DNA of 64,000 nucleotides from Anaeramoeba ignava (Eukaryota; Metamonada; Anaeramoebidae). Both the position numbers and the translations under genes were made by a program. Below, piece by piece: positions 46,384 through 58,032 of this stretch. Under the pieces are notes generated by a model. The model was not told where the DNA came from and searched no databases. It saw only the letters and a list, made by a program, of their open reading frames with translations. Position 1 is the stretch's first letter. The number at the start of each line of letters is the position of its first letter. The stretch covers positions 22,501 through 86,500 of the forward strand of contig JAPDFW010000070.1 of NCBI GenBank assembly GCA_028826165.1, written 5' to 3'.

Positions 46384-49300
46384 ATGTCAGGTAAATAAAT
46401 CAAAAAAAAAGAAAGAAAACATTTTAAAACAAAATAGAAAAAAACATTTTAAAACAATTTTAAATTTTTTGCTTTTAATTTTTCAATTAAAATTTAAAAT
46501 TAAAAAATTTTTTGATGATAAAAGATAACGAAGATTCAGATTTATTAATTGAAGATGATAATGAAAATGAAAATGAAAAAGAAAAAAAATCAGATAAAGA
46601 AAATGAAAAAGAAAATGAAAAAGAATCAGGATCTGATTTTGAATTAGAAGATTCAGGTGATATTTCAGATGTAAATCAAAAACCAATTGATAATCAACCT
46701 AAACGTGTTGGTTTCAAAGATAATGAAGAAATTGATGTGCCTACAGTTGTTGATATGAGTGATGTTGAAGAAGCTTTTAAATGGATTATTAAAAATATTC
46801 ATGTAATTATATAGTTCAAGAATAATTTTATAAATAAGTTTATAATTAAATTTATAATCAAATTTAAAAACAAATTTATAATCAAATTTATAATCAAATT
46901 TATAATCAAATTTATAATCAAATTTATAATCAAATTTATAATTATATTTATAATTATATTTATAATTAAATTTATAATTATATTTATAAACAAATTTATA
47001 ATCAAATTTATAATCAAATTTATAAACAAATTTATAATTAAATTTATAAACAAATTTAAAACAAATTTATAATTAAATTTATAATTATATTTAAAATTAA
47101 ATTTAAAAACAAATTTATAATTTATAATTAAATTTATAATTAAATTTATAATTAAATTTAAAAACAAATTTAAACAAATTTATAATTAAATTTATATAAT
47201 TAAATTTAAAAACAAATTTAAAAACAAATTTATAATTAAATTTATAAATAATTTAAACAAATTTATAATTAAATTTAAAAACAAATTTAAAACAAATTTA
47301 TAATTAAATTTATAATTAAATTTAAAATTAAATTTATAATTAAATTTATAATTAAATTTATATAATTAAATTTAAACAAATTTATAATTAAATTTATAAT
47401 TAAATTTAAAAACAAAATTTAAAAATTAATATTTATAAAATAATTTCAAAATTTATAATTAAATTTATAATTAAATTTATAATTAAAATTTATAAATAAG
47501 TTATAATTAAATTTATAATAAAAATTATAATTAAATTTATATTTACAACTTAATTAAATTTATAAAACAAATTTAAAAATAATATTTAAAATAGATTCAA
47601 AATTGTGCTCAAACAAGACCCCAATTAAAACAATTTTGGGGATCCACACAATTTAGAAACAAAAAGAAAAACCAAAAGAATTTAAAAATATAAAAATTTG
47701 AAAATTCAAAAAAAATAAAAATATTTAATTTAAATTCAATTCAAAAATACAAAAAAATTTATCAATATTTAATTCAAAAATTCAATTCAAAAATATTAAA
47801 ATTAAAATATAAAAATTCAAAAATATAAAAATATATCAATTTTAATCCAAAAATATTTAATTCAAAAATATAAAAATATTAAATTCAAAAATATAAAAAT
47901 ATAAAAATTCAAAAATATTTAATTCAAAAATATAAAAATATTAAATTCAATTAAAAAATATTTAATTCAAAAATATTAAAATATTAAATTTAAAAATATT
48001 TAATTTAAAAATATTAAATTTAATTTAAAAAATATATCAATTTTAATCCAAAAAGCTCGTTGAAAAACAATGCGGAAAAACTAATGTTTGGGGAGAAACT
48101 AAAATCAATCTCGAAAAACTCGCAAACAGCAACATCATACAAACAGTTGAAATAAGAAAACTAACAAAACAAGCAAACGAATCAACATCACTAATAAGCG
48201 GAGAAAAAGACAAGAACCCAATTGTAAAATTCACGTGCTATTTCCAAGAATTAATTTTATATAACCTTCATTTCCATCATTGGAAAGGAGGAAACCTAAT
48301 CGCAGCAAATGACGATGGAACATCCGATCCAATAATAGAATTTTCAGTCAGTTCTAGCGTATCTGGATTCAAAAAGAAAGAACGCAAATTTTCACACAGT
48401 TGCCGATCGGATAAAATCATCAGAACATTAACTCCTTCTTGGGAAGAAGTTGGTTGGATCACGTTTGTTGGAACAAGAAGCGAATTACAACACGCAATTC
48501 TTGAATGCGTTGTTTATGATTGGGAGTAAGAACCATTTTCTCCTCAATCTTCTTGATTGAAATATAAACACTTGAATGTGAATTGATTGATTTATTAAAA
48601 ATTTATTAATTTCTTTTATTTTTTTAAAATTTAGTCCGAAAAAATCTCCAGAAAAAATCGGTGAATCACACATAGAATTGACTAATATCTTCGACTTCGG
48701 CGTTGTAAGATCTCCATTAAAACTCAAGACAATTCTCCCCACAAATCAAGAACAATGGAAAGATGCAGGTTTTGTCGAGGGAATTGTTGAGCTGAAAGAA
48801 TCAAGTTTCCATCAACAATACGGATACATTCCCGATTTGTATCCAGGGAAAAACTACCTTGCCGTTGAAATCATACGCGCATCAAATCTAACTGCAATGG
48901 ACGATGGAATCTCTTCAGATCCTTATGTGGTTGCTGAATGGGAAGGCTGCAAATTAAGTACATTTGTGATCGAAAAAACTCTCGAACCGAAATTTAATGA
49001 AATTTTATTTTTCCCGCTCAACGTGGCGACAATTTCGGAAGAAGACATCGCCAAAAAGGGCAATATAACAATCTCAGTTTTCGATCAAGACCAAGCAGGC
49101 GATGATATTTTGGGAATGACTTCCATCAATCTTTCCGATATTGTGAAGGGTGTTGCTCAAGATCACACATACGAGGACCAAACAGTTCGATCACGAACAT
49201 ATTCGGGAACAAAGTACCTGCTTTTCAACGGACAAGAGACAACTCAAGGTCTTGAAATGCGTGCGTGGTTTCATCCTGACTTGCCTGATAACTTTAAATT

Positions 49301-51696
49301 TGAAAATGTTTTTGAAGTCACTCCAAATACCCCAATTTCAGAAGCTTTTGTTAAAAGAGAAAATGTTTGGTTGAGATCTCTTCCAAAATTGCATGTTCAA
49401 ACTGGTGCTTATTTGATTAAAGGTGCTGATGAAAATAATAATGATCATTTTATTCCTACTTATATGACTAAGGTTAATGTTCCTGAAGATTTACGTTCCA
49501 TTAATGAGATTTTAAGAACAATTAAAGCTTTTCCTTTTGAAAATGATGAAACGACTTTCCAAGGAAGGTACAATAAAATTAAAATATATTTATAAAATTA
49601 AAATTCATTTATAAAATTAAAATTCATTTATAAATTAAAATTCATTTATAAATTAAAATTCATTTATAAAATTAAAATTAAAATTAAAATTAAAATTAAA
49701 ATAAAAATTAAAATTTAAAATTAAAATAAAAATTAAAATTAAAATTAAAATTAAAATTAAAATTAAAATTAAAATTAAAATTAAAATTAAAATTAAAATT
49801 AAAATTAAAATTAAAATTAAAATTAAAATTAAAATTAAAATTAAAATTAAAATTAAAATTTATTTATAAAATCAAAATTAAAATTAAAATCAAAATTAAA
49901 ATTAAAAATAAAAATAAAATTAAAATTAAAATTAAAATTAAAATTAAAATTAAAATTAAAATAGACAAGATGTATGGTGCACTCAAAACTTCTTTTTAGG
50001 AATCAGAAAAGGTTCTGCTGAAGAACATGCTATGCTTCTTGTGAATATTTTATTGGGATTAGGAATGGATGCTTATTTTTGTTATGGAATTACAAGAAGT
50101 AATGAAAAACATTCATGGGCTCTTGTTCGTGAAGATAATGGAACTGTTATTTTATTTGAAACTGCATATGCAAAACAATATAGATTAACAAATGCATGGA
50201 ATGGAAAAAATGGTATTTGATTTTAAATTAAAATTAAATTTAAAATTAAAATTAAAATAAAAATTAAAATTAAAATTCATTTCATAAAAAAAAAAATTTA
50301 AAATTAAAATTAGTTTAAAATTAATATTAAAATTATTCCTTATACAGGAAAAAATTAAAATTAAAATCTTTAAAATCAAAAATTAAAAATAAAAGCAACT
50401 AATAGAAATTTTAAAATTCAAAAGAATTTAAAATTTAAAATTCATTTCCTTTTTTAGTTTTTGAAGAAGATAACAAAAAAGAATTAGAACTTGAAGTTGA
50501 AGAAATAAAACCAAGTAATGATGCAAAAATTATTCCTTATACAGGACTTGCAATTGTAGCAAATGATAAAAATCTTTGGGGAAATGCTCAAAAAACTCTT
50601 GATCCAGCAACTATTAGATATAATTTTGAGAATTCAAAAGAATGGATTCCATTTGTAACAGATGATTTTGATGAAGATATTGCACCTTTCTATCATCCAA
50701 AATCATTAGGACCAAAGTAGATTATAATCAAATAATTTTAATTTAATTTAATTTAATTTAATTTTGAATTTAATTTAATTTAAATTTAATTTTGAATTTA
50801 ATTTAAATTTAATTTTGATTTTAATTTTAATTTAATTGAATTTAATTTTGAATTTAATTGAATTTAATTTAATTTTGAATTTAATTTTAATTTAATTTTG
50901 AATTTAATTTAATTTTATATTTAATTTTAAATTTAATTTAATTTAATTTAATTTAATTTAATTTTGAATTTAATTTTCAATTTAATTTTGAATTTAATTT
51001 AATTTTGAATTTAATTTTATTGTAATTTAATTTTAATTTTAATTTTTAATTTAATTTTGATTTTAATTTATATTTAATTTTAATTTTAATTTTGAATTTA
51101 AATTTAAATTTTGAATTTAATTTTATTGTAATTTTGAAAAAAGATTATCAGCTCAAAGACTTTTATCAATTCGCAATTTAATAAAAGATGAACTGATTCA
51201 TTCTTATCAAATATATCGAAGTGCAGAACACATGAACACATACATTGAAAGCGAACTTGGGGAAGTAATAGATAAAGGATTACATTTCTATGAGAAATTA
51301 CTAACAAAAAAAATCGAATCAACAGACAAAGATTTTCTTTATTGGAAAGGAGAACTAAGTAATTTAACACCAGTTGGCTTTAGTTTTTCAGGTTCTCCAC
51401 TTTCCTTTTCTTATATCGATTCAATTCGTATTCGTAAATATATTATGGAAAAAATTGATTTCCATAAAGAAAGAGATGAAAGAGCTCGTTTTGCTTTTGG
51501 TTGTCATGTAGAACCTTATTATCATGGAATGTGCATGGTTTGGGTTATGATTGTTAAGCTTCTTCCTCTTCCTATTGAAAAACTCCAAATTGAAGATGAA
51601 ATGGAAGAAACTGAAGAAGATAAAAAGAGAATCGAGAAAAACAAAAAAGGCAAAAAGAAAGATGATGAAATCAATAATTCAAATAATATGGTTTAA
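46384..51696 (+). CDS. C2-C2-transglutaminase-like protein of the CC2D2A/CEP76 type
   Basis: Seven exons: 46384-46390, 46525-46802, 48056-48525, 48635-49567, 49965-50212, 50458-50716 and 51144-51696; 2,748 nt, 915 residues, every junction GT-AG and in phase. The first coding exon is 7 nt (ATGTCAG) and joins to give MSDNEDSDLL. An acidic N-terminus (to ~90) precedes a divergent C2 (~100-250) and a clearer C2 (~330-450: YLAVEIIRASNL, SSDPYVVAEW, EPKFNEILFFPL, ISVFDQDQAGDD). The transglutaminase-like domain (~563-700) has VWCTQNFFL and EEHAMLLVNILLGLGMDAY where CC2D2A and CEP76 have the same helix with E/D-E/D-H. The conserved C-terminal block VGFSFSGSPLSFSYID and YHGMCMVWVMI resembles FKGFPIHF..VWI in those proteins. 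Members sit at the ciliary transition zone or centriole and are thought to be catalytically inactive. The IPTYMTKVNVP region favours CC2D2A. It ends in a Glu/Lys-rich tail. Confidence 0.85.
46803..48055 (+). repeat. 1.25-kb intron with 12-bp AAATTTATAATC array
   Basis: The first ~780 nt are 12-bp units AAATTTATAATT/C with A-rich variants. A short unique segment (about 47595-47660) contains CCCCAATT and AATTTTGGGG around a five-base loop. The remainder is AAAATATTTAATTC-type repeat. The intron separates the acidic N-terminus from the first C2 domain. Confidence 0.8.
49568..49964 (+). repeat. (AAAATT)n intron before the transglutaminase-like domain
   Basis: A 397-nt GT-AG intron of AAAATT hexamers, beginning with four ATTCATTTATAAA units. 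Splicing restores FQGRQDVWCTQ. Confidence 0.85.
50717..51143 (+). repeat. AATTTAATTTTG intron of the C2/TGL gene
   Basis: A 427-nt intron composed of AATTTAATTT and TTTAATTTTGAA units, between the transglutaminase-like core and the C-terminal block. Confidence 0.8.
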
Positions 51697-51992
51697 TATC
51701 TTTAAATTCTCTTTAAATTCTCTTTAAATTCTCTTTATTCTGAAATTTGAAAAAAAAAAAGAAAAAAGAAAATCAAATCTTTTTTTTTTCTCTTTTTTTT
51801 CTCTTCTTTTGATGATTTTTTTGATGATTTTTTTCTTTTTCTTTTTCTTTTTAATTCCGTTATTCTTCATTCTTTGTGATTGATAACATAAAAAAAAAAC
51901 AAATCTTTTTTTTTTTGTGAGAAATTCCTCAAAATAAAAATCATCAATAATTCAAAAATAATTTTTTAAATTTAATTTATATTTTTAATAAA
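51697..51992. other. Spacer between convergent C2/TGL gene and RCC1-BTB copy 1
   Basis: Three TTTAAATTCTC units just after the stop, then T-run/A-run DNA. The segment ~51966-52090, which includes the 3' end of RCC1-BTB copy 1, recurs almost exactly at ~58010-58135, marking one edge of the segmental duplication. Confidence 0.5.
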
Positions 51993-54345
51993 TCAAAAAA
52001 TGAAACAATTTTCTTTTTCTTTTTTGTTTGTTATTTTCTTTCTTTCATTCATTTCAAATTTAATAAATTCTTTTCTTAATAAATCAAATAAATTTGGATG
52101 TGTTTGATTTAATTGAAAATAATCAATTCCAATTTGAATTTCATTAAGAATTTCTTTTGTAATTTTGATTTGATTTTGATTTTCAATTTGATTTTCATTT
52201 TCATTTTGATTTTCATTTTGATTTTCATTTTGATTTTCATTTTCAATTTGATTTTGATTTTGATTTTGATTTTGATTTTGATTTTCATTTTGATTTTGAT
52301 TTTCAATTTGAATTTCAATTTGATTTTGATTTTCAATTTGATTTTGATTTTGATTTTGATTTTGATTTTCATTTTCATTTTCATTTTGATTTTGATTTTG
52401 ATTTTCATTTTCATTTTCATTTTCATTTTGATTTTGATTTTGAATTTTAATTTGATTTTAATTTTGATTTTGATTTTTTGAATTTGATTTTGATTTTCAA
52501 TTTGATTTTGATTTTGATTTTGATTTTGATTTTGATTTTGATTTTGAATTTGATTTTGATTAATTAATTCATTATAATCATCAATTTCAATAATTTCTTT
52601 TGTAATTTGTTTTGTATTATCAAAATATTCTAATATTTCAAATTTTTCTTCATTTAATTCTTGATAATCATCAACTTGAATAATTTCTTTTGTAATTTGA
52701 ATTTCATCTTTAATTTGATTTGAATAAATCCAATATTCAAATATTTGAAATGCTTCATTACTTAATTCACTATAATCTGTAACTTTATTTGAAGTATCAT
52801 TTGTTACAGATAAAAACATTCCTCGATATAATTCACTTCTCATTATTAATATTAATTTTGGAAATTTATATTGTTTTTCTTTTCTTTCAATTATAAAATC
52901 TTTTTCATTTTCATTTAAATAAATTTTTTTCATTGTTTCTTCAATTTTTTCATTTGAATTTATAATTTCTTTAATTTCTGAATATAATTTTGGATTTATT
53001 TTGGAATTGTTTGAATAAATCATTTCAAATATTTGATTTGATTCTTTAATTGATTTTTTTGAAATAATTTCTTGAAGTTTTTCAATTTGATTTTGATTTT
53101 GATTTAATCTATATTTCAATATTAATTTATGAGCTTCAATTATTTCTCCATTTTCGGTTTTAAATGAAATATCACAAAATTCTTTTCTTCTAAATAGTTT
53201 TATCAAATCTTCTTCAAGATTGGAAAAAGAAGGAGGAGAATAATAAAGAAATGATTTGTTATATCCACAAGAAATATGATAATTGGAAATATCTTCATTA
53301 AATCTTAATTTAGGAAGTTCAATTTGAATTGGAATTAATTGATAATTTGTATTTCCAGTTCCTAATTGACCATAATTATTATTTCCAAATCCTATTAATT
53401 TCCCTTTTCTTGTTAAAATCAAAGTATGATTAATCCAACAGAAAAATCAACAATATTATTATTTTCAAATAAAGATGATTTGATTTCAGTAAATTCATAA
53501 GTATCTTCATATTTGCCAAGTCCATTATATTGGTAATATCCACATGAATAAAGTTTTCTTTTTGGATTTTGATTTTCATTTTCATTTTCATTTCAATCAA
53601 CATTATTGAATAATAAGATCCACATTGAATATCAATTATTTTACCTTTTGGAATATTTCGGATTTTGGTTAATTTTTGGATTGTTTCTTGTATAACCTAA
53701 TCCAAGTTGTCCCCAATGATTATCTCCACATCCAAATAATTCTTGATTTGAATTTAAAAGAAAAACATGATACGAAGAATTTCCTGAAAATATTTTAGAA
53801 ACATTTTTCATCATTAAAATTGGTTTTTCTGTATATTGGAAGTTTTTATAAGCAAAACCAAGTTGACCAAAATAATTTGAACCAATTCCATAAACATTTT
53901 GATTTAAAGTTAATAAGTAAATTGAATATTTTCCAGAAACAATATCTTCAATTATTCTATCATTTGTATCTTCAATTAATGATGAAATATTGATAAATTC
54001 ATTTGGATTTTTTGGATTAGAATAAGATATGTGACGAAATACATTTCCTTCTTTTGTTAAAATAGCTTCATTTTGCCAACCAATAGTTATTTTTTGAATA
54101 TTTTTAATTTGGATTTTTGAAGGATTTTCATTTGAATCTTCTTCATTTAAATATTCTATTGCTTTTCCATTTTCAAAAAGGAAAATTATTGAATTATAAC
54201 CTGATGAAATTTGTTTAATTTGTTTTTCATTTTCATTTTCATTTTCATTTTCAAATTTAAATTGAATTGGTTTTGTTATTTTATTTGGTTCATTTTTGAT
54301 AAGTTTTGGTTTTAGATTTGAACCAAAAAATATAATTTCATTCAT
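51993..54345 (-). pseudogene. RCC1-BTB protein, copy 1 (multiple frame breaks)
   Basis: The start is at 54345 (MNEIIFFGSNL). The N-terminal ~235 residues hold RCC1-type blade repeats (YGIGSNYFGQLGFAY, ELFGCGDNHWGQLGLGY). The frame breaks near 53690, near 53590 and near 53430, where a 2-nt loss against copy 2 removes GDSHT. The frame is then open from 53422: last RCC1 blade (LIGFGNNNYGQLGTGN), BTB-1 ([20 protein letters not shown]), BTB-2 ([15 protein letters not shown]), a duplicated helical module and an Asn-Gln tract, until a further indel near 52450 diverts it. The proper C-terminus (ending ENCFIF, stop at 51993) lies in another frame. At least four lesions, two shared with copy 2, argue for a pseudogene or for short introns I have not resolved. 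Family members are predicted scaffolds or E3 adaptors. Confidence 0.7.
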
Positions 54346-54556
54346 TTTTGAAAAGTAAAAAAATGAAAAAAATAATTTTGGAATTTTGATTTTAATTATT
54401 AATTATTAATTTTGATTTTGATTTTGATTTTGATTTTGATTTTGATTTTGATTTGAATTTTTATTTTAATTTTAATTTTAATTTTAATTTTAATTTTAAT
54501 TTTTATTTTAATTATTAAATTTAATTTTAATTTTAATTTTAATTTTAATTTTAATT
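54346..54556. repeat. AAAATC/AAAATT spacer
   Basis: The first ~75 bp match the 5' flank of copy 2 at 60323-60400. The rest is GATTTT then AATTTT hexamers and closely resembles 63440-63550, which flanks the third RCC1-BTB copy. Confidence 0.7.
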
Positions 54557-54872
54557 TTAATTTTGATTATTAAATTTGTTAATTAATAAATCAATTAAAT
54601 TTGGATTTGTTTGATTTAATTGAAAATAATCAATTCCAGTTTCTAATTCATCAATAATTTCTTTTGTAATTTCAATTTCATCTTTAATTTGATTTGAATA
54701 AATCCAATATTCAAATATTTGAAATGATTTATTACTTAATTCACTATAATCTGTAACTTTATTAGAAGTATCGTTTGTTACAGATAAAAACATTCCTCGA
54801 TATAATTCACTTCTCATTATTAATATTAATTTAGGAAATTTATATTGTTTTTCTTTTCTTTCAATAATAAAA
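54557..54872 (-). pseudogene. 3' fragment of an RCC1-BTB gene (BTB-2 only)
   Basis: An open 86-codon segment with [30 protein letters not shown] and the short C-terminus LIDLLINKFNNQN. The match continues upstream through [15 protein letters not shown] to about 54872, then stops abruptly at unrelated AT-rich DNA. It is the same short C-terminal type as the copy at 63551-64000, so it is a truncated relic of that subtype, not of its neighbour copy 1. Confidence 0.75.
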
Positions 54873-55642
54873 TATTTTAATTAATTTATTTCAAAAATGA
54901 AATAAAGAATATTAAATAATTAAATTTAAAATTAATTATATTTTATATATTTTATTAATATTTCTTTATTTAAAATAATATAAAATTATTCTCAATAATT
55001 TAATAAAATTGAAAAGAAAATTGAAATATTTTAATAAAGATAAATATTTAATTTTAATAATATTTAATAATAATTTAATTTAAATTTATTTTATTTTAAT
55101 TTGAAATAATATTTTTATTTATTATATTAATATTTTTAATTATTTATTATTCCAATTTTAATTATAATAAAATATATTAAAAATAAAATTAAAAATTAAA
55201 AATTTTAAATAAATTGAATTTAACATGATTGAATAAGATAAACTTTCTAAAAAATAATTTACTAATTATTCTATTTTTGATTTTGATTATAATTTATTAA
55301 TATTTAAATATTAATTAATAATAAATTTTATTTGATTTTTTTATTTTAATATTTTAATTAATGAATTTAAATTTAATTATTAATTTCTATTTTCAATTTT
55401 TATTTTTATTTATTATATTAAAAATATTCAATTTTTAAAATTTATTATTTTTTTTGGATTATTTTTATTAATTAAATTTTTAATAAATATTTTAAATTAA
55501 AATTAAATTATTTAAAATTAAATTTGTTTCTTATTTATTATTTTAAAGAAATTAATTTGATTAAAAGTAAATTAAAATTGAATTAAATTTTGAAAAAAAA
55601 AATTAAAAAAAAAAGTTTGATTTTCTTATTATTAATTAATTT
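54873..55642. other. Unique very AT-rich non-coding region
   Basis: About 770 bp, with almost no G or C, no regular tandem unit and no open frame. It begins exactly at the truncation point of the RCC1-BTB fragment and ends at the stop of the BTB-TLDc gene. Nothing functional is recognised. Confidence 0.5.
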
Positions 55643-57368
55643 TTAAATGAAATAAGATTCAACTTCATCAACAACCCATTTATTATAAGAACCAGCTAAA
55701 TAACTTTTAGCTTCATTTGTTCCATAAGTAATTCCATTAGGTAGATTATAATTATTACCAAAATTTGAATAACCAGGTTGTAAATTAGAAACTAAATAAA
55801 AATCATAATTACCAAAATGTGGACCACTATTTAAAGCAGAAAAAATTGCACGATTTTGTTTATATGTAAACTTTGCAGGTATTCTATCCCCTTTATCATT
55901 TCTTAATGAAAAAATAAATGCATTTGAATCATTACTGTATTCTCCACCTGTTGAATATTTAAATCCAACTTGAGTAAAACCTCCAAAAATAAAATTATCT
56001 TTTGTTTTGATAATAACTAATGTTTTTCCTTTCCCATCAACTGCTTTATGCCAATTTTGAGAATTAAATCCATCTCTTTTTGCTGAAAATCCTTTTTTCA
56101 TTTTAGAAAAAAAATCATTATCATTTATCCATTCTTGTAATTTCTTAACATATTCAATATCTTGAACAATTTCTGAATCTGAAAATTGAGGAAATTTCTT
56201 TCTTAATTCAATCTCTACTTTCAAATCTTGATTCTCTTTCTTCCATTTTTCTTCAATTTCTTTGTTTTTATCTTCAATTTCTTTCTTCCATTTCTCTTCA
56301 ATTTCAATTTTCATTTGTTGATTTTCTTTCTCTTTATTTTCAACTTCTTTCTTCCATTTCTCTTCAATTTCTTTCTTCCATTTCTCTTCAATCTCAATTT
56401 TCATTTGTTGATTTTCTTTTTGATTCTCTTCAATTTCTTTGTTTTTATTCTCAACTTCTTTCTTCCATTTATCTTCAATTTCCTTTTCTTTGTTTTCAAT
56501 TTCTTTTTGATTGTCTTGAATAACTTTGTTTTGAATATCAACTAAAAAAGATTTAGGGAAAAAATCAAATTGTTTTAATTTATCAAAATCTTGTTTTGAA
56601 ATTGAATCTTTATCAAATAATGAAAAAAAAGAATGAAATAATCTTTTCTTTTCAATTCCCTTTTCTTTTTCTTTTTCTTTTTCTTTCTTTCCTTTTAATC
56701 TTTCATTTCTTTTTTCAATCCAATTATTTAAAAATTGAAAAAAATCAAATTGAAAAATTTCTTTTTTTTCTTGTTTAAATTGAATAAATTTGATAATTTC
56801 TTCTTTAGTTAAATTGAATAAATTCTCATTATTTTGAATTTGGGAAAAATTTTGATTTATTAATTCAAAACATTTTATTTCAATTTCATTTGAATTTAAA
56901 TTTCGATTTTGGAATAAAAATTGGAAAAAATTTGAATAATTAATTGAATTTAAAATTTTTTTGAATAATTTCTTTCAATAAATTTAATTTAAAATAAATT
57001 GAAATTTCCAATAATTGAATAAGATTTTCTTGATTCTCAAAAGAAATATTTCCATAATAAATATAACTCAAAATTGATTCCATTTCTTTTTTATTAAATT
57101 GATTTAAAGAAATAGAAAGAGATTCTTGCCTTAATGATTCATTAAAAAAAGGAGATCTTGAAGATAAAATTGATTTATGAACTTTAATTTCAAAAGGATT
57201 TGATTTATTCTCAACAAAAATTGAAAAATCTTTAAATGAATTTCCATTTAAAAGGTTTGAATAATCTTTAATTAAATTTTTTGTTACTTTTTTTTCTAAA
57301 TTTTTCATTTCATTTTCATTTTGATTTTGATTTGCATTTTGAATTTGGTTATTATTATTATTATCCAT
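55643..57368 (-). CDS. BTB-BACK-coiled coil-TLDc protein (one frame break)
   Basis: The start at 57368 (MDNNNNNQIQ) opens a BTB domain (~30-135: FKDFSIFVENKS, IKVHKSILSSRSPFF, MESILSYIYYGNISF). At an A7 run (56962-56956) the frame meets a stop at 56940; dropping one A continues as ILNSINYSNFFQF into a BACK-like helical region, a Lys/Glu/Trp coiled coil built from EEKWKKEIE units (~270-395), and a C-terminal TLDc domain (~410-574) with GFSAKRDGFNSQNWH, DNFIFGGFTQVGF and AFIFSLRND. TLDc domains bind and regulate the V-ATPase or act in oxidative stress in other eukaryotes; a BTB adaptor role is inferred. The total would be ~574 residues. The A-run break could be an assembly error, since everything downstream is intact. 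Confidence 0.85.
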
Positions 57369-58032
57369 TTTGTTTTTGTTTTTGTTTTTGTTTTTGTTTT
57401 TAAAAAAAAAGGAAAAAATGAAAAAAAAAATTTAAAAAAAAAAATGAATAAAAAAAGTGGATTTTGAAAATAAATAAAAATATAAAAAATAAGAATAAAT
57501 TTAAATTAATAATTAATTTAATTTTCTTTTTAATTTATTATTTTAAATTAATTTATTAATAAATTATTATTTTTTATTAATTTTTATTATTAAAAAAAGG
57601 AAAATTATTTTAATTTAATTTTTAATTTTTTTTGGAATTTAAAAATTATTAATAAATTTAAATTTTAAAACAAATTTCAAATTAATATTAATTCAATTTA
57701 ATTCAAAAAAAGATAAAATTTTAATTTCAAAAAATCAATTTTCAAAATATTTTTAAATAATAAAATATTTAAATCTAAAACAATAAATTATTATTTTAAA
57801 CATAAAATTAAATATTAAATTATATTTTCAAATTATTTTATAAATTAAATATTAAATTAAATCTATTTCCATTTTTTATATTTATATGTTAAATATTTAA
57901 ATAATAAAATATTTAAATCTAAAACATTAAATTATTATTTTAATAATAAAATTAAATATTAAATTATATTTTCAAATTATTTTATAAATTAAATATTAAA
58001 TTAAATTTAATTTAATTTATATTTTTAATAAA
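57369..58032. other. AT-rich spacer between BTB-TLDc and RCC1-BTB copy 2
   Basis: It begins with TTTTTG repeats and A-rich leader sequence of the BTB-TLDc gene. Further on, a ~110-bp segment (ATAATAAAATATTTAAATCTAAAAC..) occurs twice (about 57757-57860 and 57900-58010). No gene is seen. Confidence 0.45.

Noticed and set aside
48043-48462. Minus-strand open frames near 48 kb
   Set aside because: They lie opposite the C2/TGL exon 3, whose + frame shows C2-like sequence and joins in phase on both sides.
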